Of a DNA stretch of 40,641 nt, positions 25,408-32,797 are shown piece by piece (position 1 is the stretch's first letter; each line of letters begins with the position of its first letter). A program made the position numbers and the translations under genes. Under the pieces are notes generated by a model. That model was not told where the DNA came from and did no database searches. It worked only from the letters and a program-made list of their open reading frames with translations. Source of the stretch: Phycisphaerales bacterium Planc_01 (lineage in GTDB: Bacteria > Planctomycetota > Phycisphaerae > Sedimentisphaerales > Anaerobacaceae); assembly GCA_001603075.1 (NCBI GenBank), contig LVBB01000123.1:1-40641 (forward strand), given 5' to 3'.

Positions 25408-25433
25408 TTCTTGGCAACGCCCGGCGCCAAGAA
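25408..25433. repeat. Inverted repeat between divergent genes
   Basis: TTCTTGGC (25408-25415) and GCCAAGAA (25426-25433) form a perfect 8-bp inverted repeat around a 10-nt centre. It lies in the 280-bp gap between the lipoprotein and beta-barrel genes, so it could be an operator or an RNA hairpin. No gene is visible in the gap; TACAAT at 25537-25542 is a possible -10 box for the plus-strand gene but has no good -35. Confidence 0.3.
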
Positions 25434-25576
25434 AGGGTGCGAAGAACCCCCGCGGGATGCCGTTGCCTCGCATCGGTTGAGTCAGGTGTTACCCAGGGCC
25501 GTCGAGATGCCTCTACGGGGTGAAGGCGAAATCTGCTACAATCGAGGGCGTAAATGCAATGAAGGAGGTCAGTGAA

Positions 25577-26317
25577 ATGGCATCGACAGAAGCCCCGTAC
25601 AGGACACAGGTGGTCCCAGGTGATAGTGCCGGGAGAAAGCCTCAAATACGGCCGAATCTCCGAACCGCAGCCGTGGCGACGGCCGTCGTCATGCTGTTCG
25701 GAATGGCGGCGTGCGTCTCTGCCGGCAACGGTCCGGGGATTGCGCTCAAGATGGGCGTGCAGACCTTTGAGAGCCCCGTGAGCCTGCGCGATACCACACG
25801 AACCCGCTACGAGTTGGAGATATCCAGCCAGCTCTTTGCGAACGAGCGTCTGGATTTCGCCCTGTCGGTCGGCGGCTCGTCGCTGGGCACCCACAGAGAC
25901 TACTACGCCGAGATCGTCGACGGCGCCCTGATCGAGGAGTCGTACAAGGACGTTCTATCGCTTCTCGACATCCGTCTGGCTGCCCGTCTGCACCCGTTTG
26001 GGCAGGACGGTCCGCTTCGACCCTATCTCGGGGCCGGCATCGGTTATTTCTGGTTCCTCGATTCCTGGAGCGACCAGTACTACGAGACTATCGAAGACCC
26101 GTATTACCCCGGATACTACATCACGTACGCCGACCGCCGCAAGGACACGGACACCATAGCCGACGGCTTTTTCCCGTTCGTCATGGCCGGCCTGAACGTC
26201 GCCGTGAGCGACAACGCCGAACTGTTGTTTGAGTTCCAGTACGACATCGACAAAAAGGACTCGGGCTTCGACTTCGGCGGCCCGATCTACATGTTCGGGG
26301 CACGCTTTCGCTTCTGA
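25577..26317 (+). CDS. Probable outer-membrane beta-barrel protein
   Basis: 246 residues. A polar N-terminus of about 28 residues precedes a hydrophobic signal (about 29-48, cleavage near CVSAG). The mature part is alternating beta strands rich in Tyr, Asp and Gly, such as RPYLGAGIGYFWFLDSW and AELLFEFQYDID, and ends in a strand terminating in Phe (MFGARFRF), as outer-membrane barrels do. This is the OmpW/OprF-like eight-strand pattern; function cannot be stated. A textbook Shine-Dalgarno AAGGAGGT (25562-25569) 7 nt before the ATG fixes the start, making the open frame from 25520 upstream unlikely to be translated. It suggests a diderm cell. Confidence 0.75.
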   Translation: MASTEAPYRTQVVPGDSAGRKPQIRPNLRTAAVATAVVMLFGMAACVSAGNGPGIALKMGVQTFESPVSLRDTTRTRYELEISSQLFANERLDFALSVGGSSLGTHRDYYAEIVDGALIEESYKDVLSLLDIRLAARLHPFGQDGPLRPYLGAGIGYFWFLDSWSDQYYETIEDPYYPGYYITYADRRKDTDTIADGFFPFVMAGLNVAVSDNAELLFEFQYDIDKKDSGFDFGGPIYMFGARFRF

Positions 26318-26332
26318 GCGAGTCCCGATACG

Positions 26333-26366
26333 AAAAGGGCCCAGCAACCGAGCGGAGGCTGGGCCC
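26333..26366 (-). terminator. Rho-independent terminator
   Basis: GGGCCCAGC (26337-26345) and GCTGGGCCC (26358-26366) form a 9-bp stem with a 12-nt loop. Read on the minus strand it is followed by TTTT (26336-26333), so it ends the transcript of the gene at 26391-27392. It may also serve the convergent plus-strand gene, though without a T-run on that side. Confidence 0.75.
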
Positions 26367-26390
26367 TCGATGCCGATCTTGTGCAGCGAA

Positions 26391-27392
26391 TCACTTCCCC
26401 GATGTCTCAGTGCGACGTTTGAACGTCGTCGCGCTGCCGGAGCCGGATTCACGGTAGCCACTGGCTGTGACGCCGTATTCGGTTACCTTGAAGCCGTCCT
26501 TGCCGATTTGGCTGTAGACGTGCTCGATCCTTTGAACGGTCCCATCGGGCCGGCGCATCTCGTGCCGGTTGACGACGCCGTCGTAGCTCTCCGTCCAGGT
26601 GCTCTTCCAGAAGCCGCCCATGTTGTCGGCGCCGACCTGCACGACCTCTTCGCCCGACGGGGCCAGCGTGATGATCCCGTAGTAATCGAATCGGCCCATC
26701 TTCGCCTCGACGAGCACGGCGTTCTTGTCGAGGGCCCATGTGTACTGTACGTTGATGTCGCCATCGACCTGTTCGTTGCGTCCGGCCCAGCGGCCGATCA
26801 TCGAGTCGTATCCATACTGTGCCAGCAGGTCGCTGAGCGTCATCCGATTTGTCCAGCCGGCGCTGGGAGCGGCAGCCTGCGGGGCCCCCGCCTTCTGGCG
26901 CTTGTAGGTGAGCGTCGCCCATGGCTGTGAGGCACGATAGCCGTTGGACTCGATCGGATACATCGTCGCCTTCAACGTATCGGCGTCGATGCGGCTGTGA
27001 ACGATCTCCGCCCTCTGGGTTTCGCCATCCGGCTGCTTTCGCTCCATCCGATAGACCGCCGTGCCGTATTCATCTCGCCAGACCCCGCTCCAGGCGGCCC
27101 CTTGGTTGTCCGCGCCGATCTGGAGGATCTCTTCGCGATAGGGAACGTACACGATCAGGCCGTGATAGGCCAGGTCGCCCATTTGGAAGCTCGATACGAT
27201 GGCGTGCCGGTCCAGCACCCACCGTTGCTCGAACGTGACCTCCTGGCCCTCGTCGGTCGTCGCGACCCATCGGCCAGCCAGCCAGTCATATCCACCCTGA
27301 GCGACCAGGTCACCGAGAGTGTCCTGCGCCGCCACGGGCCCGGCCAGAATCGCCGCCAGCCCCACAACCAACACGATGCTCTTCGCCTTCAT
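26391..27392 (-). CDS. Exported protein with two tandem copies of one domain
   Basis: 333 residues with a signal peptide (MKAKSIVLVVGLAAILAGPVAA). The mature part is an internal duplication of about 140 residues. Copy one starts LGDLVAQGGYDWLAGRW and contains LQIGADNQGAAWSGVW. Copy two starts LSDLLAQYGYDSMIGRW and contains VQVGADNMGGFWKSTW. Both end in TTFKRR / TLTYKR-type strands, with a linker rich in Ala and Pro between them. The pattern (GRW, repeated beta strands, a closing strand) suggests a lipocalin-like or DUF1579-like barrel, but I am not certain of the family. Start 27392 has AAGGGAG upstream; the frame extends to 27485 without a signal. It stands alone with its own terminator. Confidence 0.75.
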   Translation of the reverse strand: MKAKSIVLVVGLAAILAGPVAAQDTLGDLVAQGGYDWLAGRWVATTDEGQEVTFEQRWVLDRHAIVSSFQMGDLAYHGLIVYVPYREEILQIGADNQGAAWSGVWRDEYGTAVYRMERKQPDGETQRAEIVHSRIDADTLKATMYPIESNGYRASQPWATLTYKRQKAGAPQAAAPSAGWTNRMTLSDLLAQYGYDSMIGRWAGRNEQVDGDINVQYTWALDKNAVLVEAKMGRFDYYGIITLAPSGEEVVQVGADNMGGFWKSTWTESYDGVVNRHEMRRPDGTVQRIEHVYSQIGKDGFKVTEYGVTASGYRESGSGSATTFKRRTETSGK

Positions 27393-27554
27393 AGTGTTCT
27401 CCCTTGCCTGCATCCAGATCATTCGCTCACGGGCTCTTCTGAAAAGCCCATACCGGGAAACGACGTGTACCCACCAATATAACAACCCGCGAACGGTCTT
27501 GCCTTAGGGAGTCGGATTTTTTCTCGGGGAGGAACAGCGTCGTCGATGGCAGAC

Positions 27555-30500
27555 TCACCGGTCGCCCCCCGGCTGGATTTCGATGCCGAGTTCCTTGAGC
27601 CGGGGGCCTATCACGTACTCCACGTGCCCGTCGACGAATGCGATAACGGCCTGGTCAGACGCGAGCCGGCTGTAGGCTATGGGCTTGCCTCGCTCCGCCA
27701 GGTTGGCCGGATTGAGGCCCTTTCCTGTGTACTCGACGTTCTCGCGTACCCACACCCAAAGGCCCTCGTCACGCGCGAGATAAGGCTCAAGCATCTCCAA
27801 TGTATCGGGAAAAACGCCCTCGTTGTCGCTGGCGTACAGATGTGCGGCCAAGGCCACTTGCTTGAGATGGCTCATCACCGTCGCACGAGCTTGATTCTCG
27901 ACCTGTTCACGGACTGCTTGCGCCACTGCCGCCCGCAACTCCGGCGAGACGGCGGAGGTCGGGGCAGGCACGATAGACTGCTCGGCGATCCGGCCGTCGC
28001 GGATGACGACGCGCAGCGTGGCGCGGTTGTTGGTTTCGTCGGGTTCCGCAACCAGGTTGCCAGGGTCGAGGACGACGTGGACTTCGTTGGCGCCTTCGCG
28101 GAGGGCGAATTGCGAGGAGACTTCGTTCCAGGTCTGGCCCGGTTCGAGCGGTCCGGCGCCGTGCATCATCGGCGTGGCGATCTCGGGATCGCCTCGATAG
28201 AAGTGGACGGCGATCTTGGGGCAGGTGGCGACACCCCGGTTTCGGATCGAAACGATGGCCGCGAAGGTACCCAGGTCCGGATCGGCACGCAACTTGAAAT
28301 CCTCGATGGCGACGTCGCATCCGGTGACGGCGCTTCGCGCGATGTTCTTCGAATCGGCCAGCAGCTTCGACTGAGCGATCAGGCGTTTGAGTTCGTCGGG
28401 GGCGGGCGCCGCCAGCAGGATCACGTGCAGCCCGCGCGTCTCTTTGGACACTTCCACGGTCTGCCCCTGCCGAAGCGTCTGCTCGATCCGGTCCCACGGC
28501 ATGGGCAGCAGGTCCTCATAGCCGGCGGGAATGCGGTCCTCGCTATCGAGCGTGAAGACCAACACGAGGAGGTCGTGCGAGGTGCGATGGTGCGTCCCGT
28601 CGAAGATCTCGTCGTAGGCTTCCTTGGCGTGATAGCGTCCCGCCTTGTTCCAGGTCCAGTCCTGCGTCCGGGAGTTGATGGCGTCGAAGACGTTGAACCC
28701 GACCCGCGACGGACTCAGGATGAAGATGTCGGGCAGGGATTCGGCCGCCTTTGCAGGCATGAGTTCCTTGAACCGCTCGGGGCTGACGAAGTCGACGGTG
28801 GCATCGACATGGAGAACGTTCGTGCCCTTGCCTTCGGCCAGGAGGGTCTGGTCGTAGGCCAGCACGCGTGCGGGATTGTCGTTGGCCTTGACGCCTTTGC
28901 CGAGGTACTGCACGTGCTCGCGGTACCACGGCAGAAGCCGCGCGTCCATCTCCCATTCAAAGCCCGTTCGCTGCGCATAACGATCCCCATATATCAGCGC
29001 AAGCTCTTGCTCCATGCTCCGTTGCGCAGGGTCCGTCGCTCTGTCCGACTGCAAGTCGTCAAGGGTATCCGGAAATGTGTCTGCGTGGTCTTTGGCGTAG
29101 ATTATCAGGCTCCGACCGAGGGCGCGCAGGCGCCTGGCAGACCAACGAAGGACAGCCGGCGATGGCTCATCCGGCGCGATGCCGAGTTCCTCCAGGCGTT
29201 CGGGACTTTCAAAGGCCACAGACGTATCGAGGTGCAGCACGTTGGTGCCGCCGCCGCGTTCGTAGAGCGTCTTGTCGTAGGCCACCGGATCATCCGGCTC
29301 ATTACTCACCGTCATGCCCCGGCCCAGGTAGGCGACGTTCACCTGCACCCAGGAGGAGGACAGATCACCCGCTTGATCGATCTCGTCCTGCACCTCGGCC
29401 AGCGTTCCAGGCAACTTGTCATCGTGGTCGTTGGCGTAGATCAACAGCGTCCGCCCCAGTGCCGATAGTTGCGCACGGGAATGATCGCGATCCGGCCTCG
29501 CAGATTCATCACCGACGCGGGACGTGCCACCCTCGGCGACTATGGGCTCGACGGTCACGACGGTCTTGTGCGCCGCTCGCAGCGAGACGTTCTTGAACTG
29601 CGCCCACTCGTAGGGTCGGACCTGGTATTGGAACTCCCGGACCTGATCGGGCTTCAGACCGGGAAAACGTGTCGTCATCTGGTCCATGTTCCCCGAGGCG
29701 ACGGAGCCGCCGGGAGGCGCGTGGATCACGCCGTCTGCGTCGATGGCGATGATCCGCTCCGTTCTGTCTTTGAGCCATTCGGCGGTCGCGACGACATACG
29801 TCCCGGCCGAATCGGCGAACGCCTGAGACCACAGCACGCCGCTGCGTCCACCCGAATTCATCCGCTTGCCGTCGTGGCTCGATATGGTGCTCCAGGGTCC
29901 GGTGGCAAGACCGACGCGCAGCGCTGTCTGCTGCTGTCCGGCTTTCATGTTCGCCACCGCGGCGGTGCAATCGTCGAGACGCATTCCATCGATGGTCACA
30001 ACGTCGCACGACCCTTCCCAACTGTCGGCGCCTTCGATCGTATTCCATCGGATTTCCAGATCGTCGGGGCCTGCCACGCGCAGCATGAAGCCGTAGCGAT
30101 TGCTCGCCGGGACCACGTGCGACTTCGTCGCCTGCAATGGAGGCGCAAGCGGCGAGCCGTCCGGCTTCCAGCAAATACTCCTCTCGTTCGGCCAATTGCA
30201 CACGCCCAGGAGTTCAGCGGTAACGCCATTGGACAGTCGCGCAATGAACAGCGGCTTTTCCGCTTCCGTCTTTGCCCTGGCCATGGGCAGCAGCACGGCG
30301 GCGGCCAGTGCGATGGCCAGCAGGCCGGCGAGGCCCAACTTCGCGGTTCTCGGTTTCGGTTGTGTGATCATGTGTCTAATCCTCCCTTCTAACGCCTTTT
30401 TGGATTCCGCAATCCCGATTAGACGCAGGCCGAGCGCCGGCCTGTGGAAAGTCATCTCCGCCAGATCGATCAGGGTGGTGCCGTAGCTCTCGGCCTCCGC

Positions 30501-31382
30501 GTCGAGAGCCACGAGCACCGTTTCATCGACCGCCTGCTCGCGCAGCCGCCGCACGATGGCGTTGGCCAGCCAGAGCAAGGGGTGATAGAAATACACGACC
30601 AGCAGCAGCGTCTGGGCGAAATTGACCCACAGGTCCGCCCGGCGGACATGGGCCAGCTCGTGGACCAGGACCGTCCGCAGACGCTCGCCGTGGAGGCCTT
30701 CCGCCAACGATGTGGGCATGAGCACGACCGGACGGAACAGGCCGCACACCGCCGGCCCCGGCGCATCGTCCGACAGTCGCAATGCCGGGCAGGACCGAAG
30801 CCGCAATACCGCCGCGCACTGAGTCAGCACGTCCGCAAGCGCATCCGACGCCGGCGTGCTCCGGCGGATCAGCTTCCTGACGTACTGCACCCGCCGCAGC
30901 AGATAGACGGAAAGGGTCAGCACGCCCGCGAACCAGCCGAGGAAGACCCAGCCTCGCCAGGTGATCGCCGGCCGGACAGCCGCAGGAGCCGCCGGCGCAG
31001 GAACCACGTCGGCGTGCGAAACAACTACGGCGGGTGCCAAAACGACAACCGGCTCCCGGCGAACGGGCCGAACCTCAGCAATCGGCGCCGGCTGCTCCAC
31101 AACAGGCTCGGTCTGTTTCTGAGAAACCGTCTTGTGTTCGGGCCGGTAGTAGCCGATACTGGTCGGCAGCGACAGCGTCGGAGGCAGCAGGAGCTTGACG
31201 AACACCAGCATCCACATCGCATAGCGAACCACCGCGCGAACGCGCTGCCGCAGCAGCAGGTCCAGCGCCAGCAGCGCCGCGATCAGGACGCTCACCTGGA
31301 CGAAGACGCTCCAGGCGTGCGAACAGAACATCTGCCCGACGGCGTTGAGCATCTCGACTCCACTATCGATCACGCGATCCAT
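27555..31382 (-). CDS. M56 (BlaR1-like) metallopeptidase with CARDB and three pseudopilin-like modules
   Basis: 1275 residues. The membrane part (1-370) has about five segments (near 25-45, 52-70, 143-162, 258-275, 348-368) and the M56 zinc site HELAH (241-245) with REQAVDE (Glu287) downstream. The rest lies after the last membrane segment, probably outside. A beta-rich region covers about 380-615. Modules starting ALGRTLLIYANDHDDKLPGTL (near 641) and ALGRSLIIYAKDHADTFPDTL (near 754), and LKQVALAAHLYASDNEGVFPDTL (near 1172), resemble the core of DUF1559/H-X9-DG pseudopilins; only the last keeps FVDGHVEYV. A CARDB-like domain occupies about 1020-1128. There is no penicillin-binding domain. GGAGGT precedes the ATG at 31382. 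The upstream gene encodes a BlaI-type repressor, its likely cleavage target. Confidence 0.85.
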   Translation of the reverse strand: MDRVIDSGVEMLNAVGQMFCSHAWSVFVQVSVLIAALLALDLLLRQRVRAVVRYAMWMLVFVKLLLPPTLSLPTSIGYYRPEHKTVSQKQTEPVVEQPAPIAEVRPVRREPVVVLAPAVVVSHADVVPAPAAPAAVRPAITWRGWVFLGWFAGVLTLSVYLLRRVQYVRKLIRRSTPASDALADVLTQCAAVLRLRSCPALRLSDDAPGPAVCGLFRPVVLMPTSLAEGLHGERLRTVLVHELAHVRRADLWVNFAQTLLLVVYFYHPLLWLANAIVRRLREQAVDETVLVALDAEAESYGTTLIDLAEMTFHRPALGLRLIGIAESKKALEGRIRHMITQPKPRTAKLGLAGLLAIALAAAVLLPMARAKTEAEKPLFIARLSNGVTAELLGVCNWPNERSICWKPDGSPLAPPLQATKSHVVPASNRYGFMLRVAGPDDLEIRWNTIEGADSWEGSCDVVTIDGMRLDDCTAAVANMKAGQQQTALRVGLATGPWSTISSHDGKRMNSGGRSGVLWSQAFADSAGTYVVATAEWLKDRTERIIAIDADGVIHAPPGGSVASGNMDQMTTRFPGLKPDQVREFQYQVRPYEWAQFKNVSLRAAHKTVVTVEPIVAEGGTSRVGDESARPDRDHSRAQLSALGRTLLIYANDHDDKLPGTLAEVQDEIDQAGDLSSSWVQVNVAYLGRGMTVSNEPDDPVAYDKTLYERGGGTNVLHLDTSVAFESPERLEELGIAPDEPSPAVLRWSARRLRALGRSLIIYAKDHADTFPDTLDDLQSDRATDPAQRSMEQELALIYGDRYAQRTGFEWEMDARLLPWYREHVQYLGKGVKANDNPARVLAYDQTLLAEGKGTNVLHVDATVDFVSPERFKELMPAKAAESLPDIFILSPSRVGFNVFDAINSRTQDWTWNKAGRYHAKEAYDEIFDGTHHRTSHDLLVLVFTLDSEDRIPAGYEDLLPMPWDRIEQTLRQGQTVEVSKETRGLHVILLAAPAPDELKRLIAQSKLLADSKNIARSAVTGCDVAIEDFKLRADPDLGTFAAIVSIRNRGVATCPKIAVHFYRGDPEIATPMMHGAGPLEPGQTWNEVSSQFALREGANEVHVVLDPGNLVAEPDETNNRATLRVVIRDGRIAEQSIVPAPTSAVSPELRAAVAQAVREQVENQARATVMSHLKQVALAAHLYASDNEGVFPDTLEMLEPYLARDEGLWVWVRENVEYTGKGLNPANLAERGKPIAYSRLASDQAVIAFVDGHVEYVIGPRLKELGIEIQPGGDR

Positions 31383-31439
31383 ATTCGACCTCCGCAAACT
31401 AACAGAGCCACACGCTGCAAACGCGGCCCGTTCTTCGCA

Positions 31440-31524
31440 GGAACAATGGAATACTGGAATCGTGGGGTGTGGCGCTGGCGACTCCGTCTTCCAACGCTCC
31501 AATCTTCCATTATTCCATTCTTCC
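31440..31524. repeat. Inverted pair of 8-bp tandem repeats between blaI and the M56 gene
   Basis: The arms 31440-31459 and 31505-31524 are reverse complements at 18 of 20 positions, with a 45-nt centre. On the minus strand one side reads as five 8-bp units of the form TGGAANNN (TGGAAGAA, TGGAATAA, TGGAAGAT, TGGAGCGT, TGGAAGAC) and the other as three units ATTCCANN. The element lies in the 185-bp gap of the blaI-M56 transcript, where the RNA could fold into a long stem. Confidence 0.6.
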
Positions 31525-31567
31525 AGCACTCCCGAATCTGCCATCTCGAATCAGACAAGGATGGTCG

Positions 31568-31987
31568 TCATTCCTGTCCAGTTTCGACTTTGCGAACGAG
31601 TTGACGCAACTGCGCGGCCTCGTCCTTGGAGAGCCCCTCGTGCTCGATGAGGAACTGCATCATCGGGGTCAGCGCGCCGTCGAAGGCCCGCTGGAGCATC
31701 TTGCGGAACTCAGCCCGCTTGGCCTCGACGTCACTGAGGGCCGAGCGGAACAGTTGCAGGTTGCGAATCCGCTCGACGACGAGGTAGCCCTTCTCGGCCA
31801 TGCGATCCATGGTGGTCTTGACGGTGCTGTAGGCCCAGTCCTTGGTGTCGGCCAGCGCCTCCTGCACAGCGCCGGCGGTGCACGGCTCCTGCTCCCAGAC
31901 CACCTTCATGATGGTCCATTCGGCCTCGGTGAGTTCCTCCGGCGTCTTCGCCCGCCGGCCCTTCTGCTGCTTCGATGATTCCGCCAT
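31568..31987 (-). CDS. BlaI/MecI/CopY-family transcriptional repressor
   Basis: 139 residues. The winged-helix domain (about 16-90) has the family pattern LTEAEWTIMKVVWEQEPCTAGAV and STVKTTMDRMAEKGYLVVER; the C-terminal helices (about 95-135) should form the dimer. Such repressors are inactivated when a partner M56 protease cuts them. That partner is the next gene (185 bp downstream). AAGGAG precedes the ATG at 31987; the open frame up to 32050 covers the presumed operator. Because the partner has no beta-lactam sensor, the signal is probably not a beta-lactam. Confidence 0.92.
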   Translation of the reverse strand: MAESSKQQKGRRAKTPEELTEAEWTIMKVVWEQEPCTAGAVQEALADTKDWAYSTVKTTMDRMAEKGYLVVERIRNLQLFRSALSDVEAKRAEFRKMLQRAFDGALTPMMQFLIEHEGLSKDEAAQLRQLVRKVETGQE

Positions 31988-31999
31988 TTCGCTGCTCCT

Positions 32000-32028
32000 T
32001 ATTCGACACGGACCGATACTATTCGACA
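32000..32028 (-). promoter_or_regulatory. Candidate BlaI operator: two TGTCGAATA boxes
   Basis: Minus-strand TGTCGAATA occurs at 32028-32020 and at 32008-32000, a direct repeat with a 20-bp period just before the blaI ribosome site. The first box overlaps a possible -10 (TAGTAT) with TTGCGG 17 nt before it. An eight-of-nine copy (GGTCGAATA, 31390-31382) sits between the ribosome site and the ATG of the M56 gene. Confidence 0.45.
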
Positions 32029-32103
32029 GAAATAGAATCCGCAAGCACAAAAATGAAATTCTTCAAAGGTTTTTTTGCGGGGCATCCCCTGCTCTATTCA
32101 CAA

Positions 32104-32147
32104 GTCCTATCGGTCCAATAGGACCAATAAGACCGATAGGACCTATG
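32104..32147. repeat. Degenerate 9-bp repeat forming a 12-bp inverted repeat
   Basis: The units CCTATCGGT, CCAATAGGA, CCAATAAGA, CCGATAGGA and the partial CCTATG follow each other at a 9-bp period (32106-32147). The ends GTCCTATCGGTC (32104-32115) and GACCGATAGGAC (32131-32142) are perfect reverse complements around a 15-nt centre. The element lies between the blaI promoter and the 3' end of the isochorismatase gene. Directly after it GGCAGGCTC is repeated at 32155 and 32166. Confidence 0.6.
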
Positions 32148-32198
32148 CCCCCTCGGCAGGCTCGGGGCAGGCTCTGACGGGCACACTACGAACTGCGA

Positions 32199-32738
32199 CT
32201 ATTTGACCAGGCGGGCGATGGGCTTGAATTGGGGGTGCTCGGCGGTCTTGATCAGATCGAAGAGGACCATTTCGGCGCTGGCAATGGGAACGCCCTCGAA
32301 CGCCATACGCTCCAGGGCGATTCGCTTGTTCTCAGCGGTCCGGGACGAGACGGCGTCGGCGACGACGGTCAGATCGTAGTCCTCCCACATCAGGTCCATG
32401 GCTGTCTGGTAAATGCAGACGTGGGTCTCGATGCCGCAGAGCAGCACCTGCCTGCGTGCGAGCGCATCGAGCTGGATGTTGAACGGCTCGTGGCCGACAC
32501 AACTGAAACTGGCCTTGTCGATCGGCTCGATGCCGCTCAGCAATTCGGCGATCTCGGGCACGGTCGGCCCAAGGGCCTGTGGCGCCTGCTGGCACCAGAG
32601 AATGGGGATCTCCAGGATCTTGGCCGCCTGGATGAGGATGCGTGCGTTCTGGAAGAGGGTTTCTTTGTCGGCCATCAACTGGGCGAGCTTGCCCTGGATG
32701 TCGACGACGACGAGGCAGCACTGATCGATTTCGAGCAT
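32199..32738 (-). CDS. Isochorismatase-family cysteine hydrolase
   Basis: 179 residues of the isochorismatase-like alpha/beta fold. The catalytic triad is Asp13 (LVVVDIQGKL), Lys75 (PIDKASFSC) and Cys108 (GIETHVCIYQTA), with the usual cis-peptide region before the Cys. The short length and the ETHVC motif resemble the YcaC/YecD-like hydrolases of unknown substrate and not the siderophore enzyme EntB. Substrate cannot be given. GGAGAG precedes the ATG. It lies 59 bp downstream of the anti-sigma gene on the same strand, so it may be co-transcribed with the sigma factor. Confidence 0.9.
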   Translation of the reverse strand: MLEIDQCCLVVVDIQGKLAQLMADKETLFQNARILIQAAKILEIPILWCQQAPQALGPTVPEIAELLSGIEPIDKASFSCVGHEPFNIQLDALARRQVLLCGIETHVCIYQTAMDLMWEDYDLTVVADAVSSRTAENKRIALERMAFEGVPIASAEMVLFDLIKTAEHPQFKPIARLVK

Positions 32739-32797
32739 TCCGTTGCTCTCCGTTGCGGCGCGGCCGGAAGAAAGCGCTTCCGTGCGCTACTTGCCGG

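Noticed and set aside
27546-29468. 640-codon plus-strand frame
   Set aside because: Shadow of the M56 gene; no motif and no ribosome-binding site.
31383-31544. Upstream extension of the M56 frame
   Set aside because: It runs through the inverted 8-bp repeat, while GGAGGT before the ATG at 31382 gives a good start followed by a membrane segment.
27555-31987. Beta-lactam resistance operon (blaI-blaR1)
   Set aside because: The M56 protein lacks a penicillin-binding sensor domain and no beta-lactamase gene is present, so only the protease-repressor logic is retained.
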